The position numbers and the translations under genes are program-made. Shown one piece after another: positions 46,275 to 57,700 of a stretch of 64,000 nt of DNA (its first letter is position 1; every line of letters begins with the position of its first letter). Source of the stretch: Enterobacter bugandensis (GTDB lineage Bacteria; Pseudomonadota; Gammaproteobacteria; Enterobacterales; Enterobacteriaceae); assembly GCF_900324475.1 (NCBI RefSeq), contig NZ_LT992502.1, positions 3,596,001-3,660,000 on the forward strand. Direction: 5' to 3'. The notes beneath the pieces were generated by a model. The model saw only the letters and a list, made by a program, of their open reading frames with translations, did no database searches and was not told the DNA's origin.

Positions 46275-47192
46275 ATGAAAATCGATCTCAATCTGTTACC
46301 TGTTTTTCTGGCGGTCGCCGAGGAGCGCAGCTTTAGCGCTGCCGCCGCGCGGCTGGGCATAACCCGCTCCGCTGTCAGCCAGGGGATTAGGCGTCTTGAA
46401 GATGGTTTTCAAACCCTGCTGGTGATGCGCACCACGCGCTCGGTAAGCCTCACTGAAGCAGGGGAACGGCTGCGTAAATCGTTGCAGGCTCCCATCGCCA
46501 ATATTGAAGCGGCATTTGAAGACGTCGCGTCGGACAGCACACCGCGCGGCCAGCTCAGAATAGCGGTCACCTCAATCGCGGAAGCGTTTCTCTCTGGCCC
46601 GCTGCTCGCTTCGTTTGCGGCTGCGCATCCTGCGGTATCGCTTGATATCTTCGTGTCGGACGAGGAGTTCGATATCGTGGCGGCGGGCTATGACGCCGGG
46701 GTAAGGCTGGGTGAAGTTATTGAAAAAGACATGATCGCCGTTCCCCTTACGGGTCAGCAGCGTGAGAGGGTGGTGGCTTCACCGTCCTATCTGGCGACTC
46801 ACGGCGTACCTGAGCACCCCCGCGAGCTGGTGGCTCACCGGTGTATCGGCTGGCGTCCAGCCCCGGACGTTGCCCCCTATCGCTGGGAATTTGAGGAGGC
46901 GGGCGTTCCTTTCGATGTGGCGATTGAACCGCAGATCACCACAAACGATCTGCGCCTTATGCTCAGCCTGGCACTGGCCGGCGGCGGCATAACCTTAGCC
47001 ACGGAGGATACATTCACTCCGTATATTGAAACGGGGCAGCTTGTTGCCCTGCTGGATACGTTTCTTCCGTCTTTTCCAGGCTTTTATCTCTATTTCCCCC
47101 AGCGTCACAATATGGCGCCCAAGCTAAGAGCCCTGATCGAGCACGTCCGCCAGTGGCGACAGCCAGCGGCAACGCACAGCGTTCAACGCTAA
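46275..47192 (+). CDS. LysR-family transcriptional regulator
   Basis: 305 residues. Winged helix at the N-terminus (LNLLPVFLAVAEERSFSAAAARLGITRSAVSQGIRRLED), then a periplasmic-binding-protein-like effector domain from about residue 90. It belongs to the group that usually regulates a divergent oxidoreductase gene, here the SDR at 45454-46176. The shared 98 bp region should contain the operator. The effector is unknown. Confidence 0.88.
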   Translation: MKIDLNLLPVFLAVAEERSFSAAAARLGITRSAVSQGIRRLEDGFQTLLVMRTTRSVSLTEAGERLRKSLQAPIANIEAAFEDVASDSTPRGQLRIAVTSIAEAFLSGPLLASFAAAHPAVSLDIFVSDEEFDIVAAGYDAGVRLGEVIEKDMIAVPLTGQQRERVVASPSYLATHGVPEHPRELVAHRCIGWRPAPDVAPYRWEFEEAGVPFDVAIEPQITTNDLRLMLSLALAGGGITLATEDTFTPYIETGQLVALLDTFLPSFPGFYLYFPQRHNMAPKLRALIEHVRQWRQPAATHSVQR

Positions 47193-47384
47193 CAAGGCCA
47201 GTAACTTTCATGCAGATTTTCCTTACCCTGCCGCTGCCCTTTGATAAACATCAACGACACCGCCCTCCTCCCATGGAAAAGTAAAAACGGACACAACTCA
47301 CTCAGGGGATATGTCGTGCCGGGGATGGCTTAACGATGTATCCCGTACGCTGGACAAGACATCACACAAGGATGGAGCCTTAAA

Positions 47385-47468
47385 ATGTACAGACCCATGG
47401 TCGTTATTTTCTTTATTCTGCTAACCCTTGCAGCCCTCATAGAAATAGGTTTTTTATCCTTCGGGTGA
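47385..47468 (+). CDS. 27-residue single-helix membrane peptide
   Basis: ATG at 47385 follows GGATGGAG with a 7-nt gap. The frame codes MYRPMVVIFFILLTLAALIE plus IGFLSFG and ends TGA at 47466-47468. Nearly the whole peptide is one hydrophobic helix with Tyr/Arg at the N-terminus, much like the small inner-membrane proteins YohP or YoaJ of E. coli. No homologue recognised. The good ribosome site and clean hydrophobic pattern support a real gene. Confidence 0.55.
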   Translation: MYRPMVVIFFILLTLAALIEIGFLSFG

Positions 47469-47593
47469 TCCTCAAGCAAGGGGGCGCTTGCCTGGGTACT
47501 TTGATCTCATTACAGTTTTTTCCTAAAGCCACCCCGCTTCGTCTGTGCCATGCTGAATCACGCTCATAACCGATAACGTTAAATGAGGATATT

Positions 47594-47950
47594 ATGAAAA
47601 AAACAATTATCGCATTATCTGCCGTTCTGCTGGCTTCCCCAGTATTTGCTGCGACCACACATGCAACTGACGATACCGTCGCTGCGGCGAACGCAAACGC
47701 CAACGAAGCGAAGCAAAAACTGCACGAAGAGCAGAACAAAGGCGAAGAGCTGAAGCTGAAACAGCAGCATGCTGCGGAAGGTAAAAGCGAAAGCTTTGGC
47801 AGCAAAGTCAGCGAAGATTCCCAGAAAGCCTGGCATAAAACCAAAGAAGGCACCGAGAAGGGGTGGGATGCCACTAAAGAAGGCGCAGAGAAAGGCTGGA
47901 ACAAAACCAAAGAAGGTGCCAGCGAGCTGGAAAAGAAAGTCACTGAATAA
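47594..47950 (+). CDS. Small secreted protein with KTKEGxEKGW repeats
   Basis: 118 residues. Signal peptide MKKTIIALSAVLLASPVFA, then a highly charged helical region (ANANANEAKQKLHEEQNKGEE). Three to four 11-residue units follow: KAWHKTKEGTE, KGWDATKEGAE, KGWNKTKEGAS. The 11-mer helical pattern recalls LEA or apolipoprotein-like proteins that lie on membranes or protect against drying. Function unknown. AGGATATT precedes the ATG and a terminator follows; transcribed alone. Confidence 0.8.
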   Translation: MKKTIIALSAVLLASPVFAATTHATDDTVAAANANANEAKQKLHEEQNKGEELKLKQQHAAEGKSESFGSKVSEDSQKAWHKTKEGTEKGWDATKEGAEKGWNKTKEGASELEKKVTE

Positions 47951-47966
47951 CCGACATACTCACCTC

Positions 47967-47990
47967 AGGGCCGCGTTAGCGGCCTTTTTT
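47967..47990 (+). terminator. Terminator after the 118-residue protein gene
   Basis: GGCCGC-GTTA-GCGGCC stem followed by six T, 18 bp after the stop codon. Confidence 0.88.
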
Positions 47991-48771
47991 ATTGCTTCGA
48001 ATAAAAGCGATACGTCGTGTATATCTGCCCCTTTTTGTTCGCCGCCTTATGACGACAGATAGGATTGATGCAAATGTCCGGATGCCCATCCCTGCGGTCA
48101 TTTTTTTTCGCCCTCAGTATCAGGTTAATGAATGACCGTATTGAAAATACAGCAGGTTATTATATTTCCTGCTCGCAGTAGCATAATTCCAACACCACAT
48201 AAGAATATATTTTAAATCCCTATTAATATAATATATCCTACATCAAGAATGTTATCCTAACTTAAACCATGATTAAGCAGCTTTAAATAATAACATTTTT
48301 AATTGCATTCAAAAACGACACTACCAATTATTAAACTACATCTAAAACATAAATAAAAAAGCATAGTGAAATCAAAAAATATCCAACAAAAACAATCTAT
48401 TAATAAAAAAAATACATAAACCTCATCAATAAATTAATGGCCTCTTTACGACCTACCTCTTTATTTACGAAAGCTTAATTTGCACATTCACCGTTTTCTG
48501 GCTATATCATTTTTATATTCTCAAAACCAAATCCTCTATTAATTACAGGGTTTTATAAGGCACAAAATACGCATAACAAACATTCTGTCTCGTAAGTAAT
48601 TACATTCGCTCTGATGTTGCCACTCTGAATCCTGGCGGGCATCGTTCGCTCTAAAAAAGACGGTGAGTGCTGTTTAAAAAACAGTAACTCCGCCGGGGGC
48701 GCCCTTTACCTTCTCCAGAGATGGCTCGTCTTGCTCGTCGTTCACGATAACTCTGCTGGAGTAATACCTAA
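47991..48771 (+). promoter_or_regulatory. Long AT-rich leader region of bapA
   Basis: About 780 bp without a gene, very AT-rich between 48150 and 48560, in sharp contrast to the GC-rich bapA that follows. It should contain the bapA promoter and binding sites for regulators. In Salmonella bapA is activated by CsgD; such a site is not identified here. The composition fits silencing by H-NS. Confidence 0.5.
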
Positions 48772-51700
48772 ATGAGCCAAATCTCTGTTATATCAAAACT
48801 CACTGGCGTGGAAACGACTACGGAAGGCACACAGGTTACGCTGAGCCATTCCTCTATCGTTGAGCTTCATGTAGAGCGAGCCGATGTCTCCCACTTCGCG
48901 CGAAGTGGTAACGATCTGGTGGTGACACTGCACTCCGGGGAAGTGATCACCCTTAAAAATTTCTATGTCACCGACGCACAGGGCGTGAGCCAGCTGGTGC
49001 TCCAGGAGAGTGACGGTGCGTTATGGTGGATTGAAGATCCCACCGGGGCCGCCACGTACGAATCCATCGCGTCCACGGACGCCTTGCTGGCCGCATCCGG
49101 GAGTGATGCAGGTGGTGCCGCCATCTGGCCGTGGGCGCTGGGCGGCATTGTCGCAGCTGGCGCCATCGCGGCGGTGGCAAGCTCCAGCGGCGGCGGCGGC
49201 GGGGATGACGATGATGGGAATAACAACAATCCTAACCCTAACCCCAGTACGCCAGTCGATCCCACCAACCCGGATACAACACCGCCGAATGCACCCTCCA
49301 GCCTTCAGTTCTCGTCGGACGGTAAAAGCGTCACCGGTACCGCCGAGCCCGGCAGTACCATCACGCTGAAAGACGCGAACGGCAACGTCCTTGGCACCGG
49401 AAAAACCGGCAGTGACGGCAACTTTACCGTGTCTCTCGGTACTCCGCTGACCAACGGCGAACAGGTGACCGCCACCGCGACGGATGCGGCCGGGAATACC
49501 AGCCAGGGCACAACGATTACGGCGCCGGATCTCACCGCACCCGATGCCCCAACGATCGGCAGCGTGACGGACGATATTGATCCTCAAACGGGGTCGGTCA
49601 CAAACGGCGGCAGCACCAACGATCCACGCCCGCAGCTCAGCGGCACCGCGGAGGCGGGCTCCACCGTAACCATCTATGACGGCGGAGTCGCCATTGGCAC
49701 GGCGCTCGTCGCCAGCAACGGCACCTGGACATTTACCCCGTCAACCGATCTGACTGAAAGCACCCACCAGATTACCGTGCGGGCAACCGACGCCGCCGGC
49801 AACCTCGGACCGGCCTCACCGGTATTTACCCTCACCGTGGATCTTACCCCGCCGACCGCGCCAACCGCGATTGTGCTGACCGACGACACGGGTGCGATCA
49901 GAGGGACCATAACCGCAGGCACGCCTACCGATGCGTCAAAGCCGATCCTGGCGGGAACGGGCGAGCCCGGTGGCACAATCACTATCTACGATAACGGCGT
50001 TGCGGTTGGAACCACAACGGTGCTGCCGAACGGCACCTGGAGCGTCACGCCAGACGGCCCGCTCGCGGACGGAACGCACACGATAACCGTCGTTGAAACC
50101 GATGCAGCCGGAAACCAGAGTGCGGCCTCAGAGCCAATCATCTTCACCGTGGACACCACGCCGCCGCTGGCCCCCGGCGACCTCGTCGTATCGAATGATG
50201 GCGGCACCATCACCGGCACCGCGGAGCCTGGCAGCACGGTAACCATCCGTGAAGGCGACGCTATCCTTGGCACCCCGGTGGCCGACAGCGAGGGCAACTT
50301 TAGCCTGACGCTGACCCCGCCTAAGCTCAACGGCGAAATCCTGACCGCAGACGCCACCGACGCTGCGGGCAACACGGGGCCAGCAACCTCCGCAGCAGCG
50401 CCGGATATCAGCCCACCGCAGGCCCCGGTTATCGTGTCGGTGATTGACGACGTGCTGAACACAACCGGTCCCGTGGACCAGAATGGGCTGACCAACGACC
50501 GGGCGCCGACCCTGAACGGCACGGGCGAACCCGGTTCGACCATCACGATTTTCAACGGCAGCGATATCATCGGCACGGTGGTCGTCCCCTCATCCGGCCT
50601 GTGGAACTTTACGCCGCCCTCTCCGCTGGCCGATGGTACGTATGTGCTGACGGCAACGGCGACGGATGCCGCCGGTAACCCGAGCGGACAATCGAACGCG
50701 TGGACCATTATCGTCGACGGGACGGCGCCAGCCGCCCCGGTGATTACGCAGGTCGTTGACGATGTGCCCGGACGAACCGGCTCGCTCGACCTCAATGAGA
50801 CCACCAATGATTCAACTCCGACGCTCAGCGGTACCGCCGCGGCCAACGCCACGGTCACCATCCGCGTGGATGGGGTTGATATTGGAACCACCGTCGCCGA
50901 TGGCCTCGGCGCGTGGAGCTTTACTCCGGACACCCCGATCGCTGAGGGTCAACATACCCTGACCGCCGTCGCAACTGACGCGGCGGGCAACATTAGCGAC
51001 GTATCCAACAGCTGGGGCATCATCATTGACAGCGTTGCCCCGGATGCGCCGGTCATTACCCAGGTGGTGGATGACGTGCCAGAGCGCCTCGGCGCGCTCA
51101 ACTCTGGCGACAGCACCAATGACACCACGCCGACGCTCAACGGCACCGCGGAGCCGGGCTCAATCGTCACCATCCGCCAGGACGGCGTCGATCTCACTAC
51201 AATTGTGATCGACAGCAGCGGCACGTGGACCTATACCCCAACCACACCGCTTGTTAACGGCACCTATACCTTTACCGCCGTCACCACCGATGGAGCGGGT
51301 AATACCAGCCAGCCGTCAGGCGGCTTTACCCTGACCGTCGATACCACGCCGCCAGCGGCGGCCACCATCGCCACCGTAACCGATGACGTCGGCGGCGTTA
51401 ACGGGCCGCTTACCAGCGGCGACACCACCGACGACACCCAGCCGCTGCTGCAGGGCACCGCGCCGGCAGATGCGGTGATTACCGTCTATGACGGCACCAC
51501 CCTGCTCGGCACCGCGACCCTCGACGGCAGCGGCGGCTGGAGCTTTACCCCCGTTATCCCGCTCACCGACGGCCCGCATACGCTGACGGTGCATGCCACG
51601 GATGCCGCGGGCAATACCACCATCTCAACGCCGTTTGAACTGACGGTAGATACCGTTCCGCCAGCCACGCCGGATATCCCGGCAATCACCGTCAATCCTG

Positions 51701-54700
51701 ACGGCACAGAAACGCCGCTGAACCCGGGAGAAACCACCCGCGACACCACGCCGACCCTGAGCGGCACCGGCAATCCGGGCGATACCGTGACCATCTACAA
51801 CGGTGGGGTCAAGCTTGATGATGTGCTCGTGGACGGCACCGGCAACTGGACCTGGACGCCAGCTACCCCGCTGCCTAACGGCACCTATGACATTACCCTG
51901 ACCGTCACCAATATGGACGGCACGGGCAACGAAAGCGCCCCGTCCCAGCCGGTCACCATCACCATTGATACCGATGCGCCAACAGCACCAGCAGCACCGG
52001 TGATCACCGACAGCGTCAGCCAGATAACCGGCCCCGTTCCCGATGGCGGAACCACCAACGATCCGCGCCCGATCCTGAGCGGCACCGGTACGGCGAATGA
52101 CGTTATCAACATCACTGATACCGTTAACGGCACACCGACCATCGTGGGCACCGTGACGGTAGACAGCAACGGCAACTGGAGCTGGCGTCCTGACAGTAAT
52201 ATTGGGGAAGGCAGCCACGTCTATACCGCCACCGCCACCGATGAGGCGGGCAACGTCTCTGACCCGTCGCCAGCGATTACGATTACCGTGGATACCGTAG
52301 CACCGGATGTCCCGGTATTTGACGCCGTCGGGGGCCAGCCGAATGGGGGCTTAATCACCGATGCGACGCCAACCGTCGGAGGTACCGGCACGACTGGCGA
52401 CACGGTCATCGTTTACAACAACGGCGTTGAGGTAGGACGTGTCGATGTCGTTAACGGAGAATGGAGCTTTGTCCTGCCACCACAGCAGGACGGCCTGCTG
52501 AACATCACCGTTGCGGGAGTCGATGCCGCAGGTAACGTCAGCGCGCCGAGCCCGGTCGTTTCCGTCACGCTTGATACCCTTGCGCCGGAAATCCCCGTCA
52601 TTAGCGCCGTTGCTGACAGCCAGCTCTCCAACAACCAGCTGTATACGCAGGACGGCACGCCAACCCTTACCGGGACCGGTGAGCCGGGAACTACCGTGAT
52701 CGTTTCCGTAAACGGCACGCCATCTGCCGTGACGGTAACAGTGCAGCCGGATGGCACCTGGAGCTGGACTGCCGACGCGACGCTGCCGGATGCTACATAT
52801 ACCTTCACCGTCTCTTCCAGCGATCCGGCGGGTAACCTCTCTGGCAGTTCAGCACCGGTGAGCGTGACGGTAGATACCGTTGCCCCGGCAGATCCGGGCA
52901 ACATGAGCCTGCCAGATGAAGGAACACCGCTGACCGGTACCGGTGAAGCGGGCAGCATCATTACCGTGACAAACGGTACTACGGTCATTGGTACTGGCGT
53001 TGTCGGCAGCGACGGCAGCTTCTCCATTGCGCTGAGCCCGGCGCAGCTGGATCCAACCACGCTGACCGTGACCGCCACGGACGCAGCAGGAAATGCCAGC
53101 GCTGACGTGCCTTTTATCGTTACCGACTCGCCGCTTGAGCTGCCCCAGGTACCCGTCATTACGGCCATCGTCGATGACGTGGACCCGGTCACCGGCGATG
53201 TGAAAGGCAAAACCACCAACGACACCACGCCAACGCTTACCGGTACGGCCGAAGCGGGCAGCGTGATAACTATCTATCAGGACGGTAGCACGACGCCATT
53301 AACAACGGTGACCGCCGACGGCAGCGGCAACTGGAGCTATACGCCGGCCGCGCTTGGCGAGGGGCTGCACACCTTTGAGGTGACTGCGACCCTCAACGGT
53401 GCCACCAGCGGCCGCTCTCCGGCGGCCAGCGTAACCGTCGATCTGACCGCGCCGGGCACGCCAACCATTGGCTCGGTCATTGACGACGTGGGTCCTGTCA
53501 CCGGTCCGCTGACCAGCGGCCAGACCACCAACGACAGCCAGCCGACCCTCACCGGCACCGGCGCGGTGGGTGATACTATCTCCATCTACAACAACGGCGT
53601 GCTGTTGGACAGCGTGGTGGTTGGTAATACCGGTACCTGGAGCTACACCACGCCCGCCCTGCCAGAAGGCAGTAACGTTCTGACCATCCGCGAGACCGAT
53701 CCGGCGGGAAATCAGAGCGGTCCTTCGGCGGACTTCACCATCGTGGTGGATTCCATTTCCACCACGCCGGTCATCACCAGCGTAACGGATAATGTGGGCA
53801 ATACCGCCACCCCGGTAGCCAGCGGCAGCGAAACGAACGACGCCACGCCAACCCTTTCGGGGACAGCGGACGCAAACAGCATCGTGACCATTTTCGATGG
53901 CGCTACCCAGATTGCCGTGGTTACGGCTGATGGCACCGGCGCGTGGAGCTTTACGCCAGAGACCGCGCTTGTCGAAGGGCCACACGCGTTCACGGTTCAG
54001 GCAACCGATCCGCAGGGTAACCTGAGCCTGGTCTCAGCCCCGTGGAGCGTGGTGGTTGACCTCACGGCGCCGACGGTTCCAACGCTGGATACAGTAAGTG
54101 ATAACGTCCCTGGCGGCGTCACGGGCAACCTCACCAGCGGGCAGGCGACCAACGACAACACCCCAACGATTAGCGGCACCGGACAGGCAGGCAGCACCAT
54201 CTACATCATGAATAACGGTACGCAGTTGGGTACGACGACCGTCGACGGAAACGGTAACTGGTCCTTCACCCCGACCACGCCGCTGGACGACGGCAGCTAC
54301 TCCCTGCGCGCGTACGCAACGGATGCCGCGGGCAACGCCTCGGCGAACTCGTCGGTCTTCGCCTTCACCGTCGATACCGCAGGCCCCGGCGTGCCGGTGG
54401 TGACCAGCGTGATTGACGATGTCGCACCGATCACGGGGACGCTCACGTCGGGTAACAGCACTAACGACGCGCGTCCGACCTTCAACGGTACGGGCGACGT
54501 GGGTTCTACGGTGCACGTGATTGTTGATGGCAACGAAATTGGCACCGCCGTGGTCAATGCCCAGGGCAGCTGGACCTTCACGCCGGGTACCGATCTGATC
54601 GACGGACCGCATGCCATTACCTTCAACGCCACCGACGCGGCGGGCAACGTGGGTACTGCAACGGCACCGTTTAACCTGACGGTGGATACGGGCGTGCCGT

Positions 54701-57700
54701 CTGCGCCGGTCATTTCAGCCGCGGCAGATAACGTGGGCAGTATTCAAACCCCGCTCACTTCCGGGCAAAGCACCGACGACACCACGCCAACGCTGAGCGG
54801 CACCGCAACGGCCAACGCCACGGTCACTATCTATGAAAACGGGCAGCCTGTCGGCACCGCGCTGGCAGACGGTACCGGTGCATGGAACTTTACGCCGTCC
54901 ACGCCGCTGGCGGCTGGCAGCCACACCTGGACCGCCACGGTCACCGATGCCGCAGGGAACATCAGCCCCGCCTCGCCAGGCTTTACGCTGGTTGTCGATA
55001 GCACGGCACCCACCGCGCCGGTTATCAGCCAGGCGATTGACGATGTGGGGAGCATTACCGGGCCAATCACGTCCGGGCAGACGACCGACGACACCGTACC
55101 GCGGCTGGTCGGAACCAGCGAACCGTTTGCCACTGTGAATATCTATGAGGGAACCACGCTGGTCGGGACGGGCACCGCAGACGGCAGCGGCAGCTGGAGT
55201 ATCTTACTCAATACCACGCTGACAGAGGGGGCGCACAGCTTCACCGCGCAGGCTACGGATGCCGCAGGCAACACCAGCGCGTCGTCCGCAAGCTTCAGTC
55301 TGACGATTGACACCGCGCCGCCAGCGCTGCCGGTGCTCACCAGCATTCTGGATGACGTCGGCAATGCGGCAACGCCAGTCGCGAACGGAGGAATAACCAA
55401 CGACGCGCAGCCAACCCTCAGCGGTACGGCGGAAGCGGGTTCTACGGTGAAAATCTTCGATAACGGCGTGCAGATCGGCAGCGTGATCGCCACCGGCGGG
55501 GCGTGGAGCTATACGCCTTCTCCGGCGCTGGGCAACGGCCCGCACACGTTGACCTTTACCGCCACCGATGCGACGGGCAATGCCAGCGCGCCAACCGCCG
55601 GGTACACGATTAACGTCGATACCCTTGCTCCGGCAGCGCCGGTCATCAGCTCGGTAATTGATGATGTCGGTAGCGTCATCGGTCCGGTAACCGGCACCAA
55701 CCCGACCAACGACACGCGTCCGGCCCTGAGCGGGACCGCCGAAGCGAATGCAACAGTACGGATCTACGATGGCATCACGCTGGTGGGCACCGTCACCGCC
55801 GACGGCAATGGCAACTGGACGCTGCCGGAAACCACCACGCTGACGCAGGGCACCCACAACTTCACCGCCACGGCCACCGATGCCGCAGGCAACACCAGCC
55901 CGGCATCGGCCGTGACGACGATTATCGTCGATCTGACCGCGCCAACGGCCCCAACCGGAACCTTCAACGCCGACGGTAGCGTCTTAACCGGCAATGCTGA
56001 AGCAGGCAGTACCGTCACCATCCGTCTCACGGACGGCTCGACGGTCACGACCACAGCGGGCAGCAACGGCACGTACAGCTACACCTTCGTTAACAAACAG
56101 ACTGAAGGCCAGACGCTGCAAATCACCGCCACCGACGCGGCGGGCAATATCTCGCAGCCCGGCTCGGCGCTCGCGCCAGTGGTGCCGCTCTCCGCCAGCA
56201 ATAATGTCGAAGAGCTGGATCTCAGCACCACGGCCACCGTCACCAACAGCCAGTACAGCGACTACGGCTTCCTGCTGGTCGGCGCCGTGGGCAACGTCCT
56301 GACGCTGCTCGGTAATGACACCGCTCAGGTCAACTTCACCGTGGGCAGCGGCGGCAGCGCGGATATCGTCGTGAACGCCAACGCCACGGGCGCGGTGCTC
56401 TCTCTGCTCAACACCCTTGAGCTGGTGGTTCAGCGCTTTGACACCGTTAACAACACCTGGACTACCGTAGTCGATACCGGACAGCCGCAGTTTGCCGACC
56501 TGCTGACCCTGGGGGCAACAGGCGTTTCGCTAAACCTGACCGGGCTGGCGGACGGCAACTACCGCGTGTTGAGCTATAACACCAACCTGCTGGCAACCGG
56601 CTCCTACACCAGCCTCGACGTGGCGGTGAAAGAGACCGGGCCGGGCACCGTTACGGGCGACACCAGCCTCGGCGGTAACGTGATCACCGACGTTGACCCA
56701 ACCGCAGGCAGCGACAACGCTCCGGCAGGGGCAACGGTCACGGCCGTCACTAACGCCCAGGGTGTCACCACCAGCGTCACTGCCGACGGCACGGTGATCC
56801 AGGGTCAGTACGGTACGCTGACCATTAACCGCGACGGCAGTTACACCTACGATCTGACCAACACCAGCGCATCGGTGATTGGCCGGACGGAGAGCTTCAG
56901 CTACACCATCACGCATAACGGCGTCAGCGCGTCGGCGAATCTGGTGCTGTCGCTGGGCACCGGTACCGCCACCAGCGGTATTGTCGCGGTTGACGATACG
57001 AACTCGCTGACCTTCGATACCACCGTCAACGCGATTGATAACGGTACGTCGTCCCAGGGCGGCTTTACCCTGGTGGGAATCAATCTCGGCAACACGCTGG
57101 GGCTGAACCTGCTGGACGATATGACCAATCCCATCATCTATAACGTGGAGGAAGGCACTACCCGCACCATGACCATCCAGGCCTCCGTGGGCGGCGTGGC
57201 GCTGGCGTCGGTGTTTGATCTGTACGTCTATAAGTTCAACAACGCGACCCAGACCTTCGAGCAGATGCGCGTTGAACCAGGCTGGCTGCGCGCGCCGCTG
57301 TTGGGCGGCACCTCGCCTCAGCTGACGCTGCAGCTGCCGGCCGGTGAGTACCTGTTCCTGCTGAATACGGCTGCAGGGATCACCGCCCTGACGGCCTACA
57401 CGCTGAACGTGCTGCAGGATCATGTCTACAGCGTGGCGAGCGTCAGCGCGAGCACTACCGGGGACGTTCTGTCGGATGATATTGCGCCAGTCGGCACGCT
57501 GGTGACGGAAGTTAACGGCGTAGCGGTGAACAGCAGCGGTCTGACGAACATTACCGGCGAGTACGGTACGCTGAGCATCAACGCGGCCGGGGAGTACACC
57601 TACACCCTGAATAGCGGCGTCGGCGTTGACCACATCAGCACCCCGGATACCTTCGTCTACACCATTACCGCGCCGGACGGCACGAAAGACACGGCTTCGC

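Noticed and set aside
47437..47943. 168-codon minus-strand frame opposite the KTKEG-repeat protein
   Set aside because: Its Ser/Phe/Leu-rich repeats are the reverse reading of the repeats in the real gene, which has a signal peptide, ribosome site and terminator.
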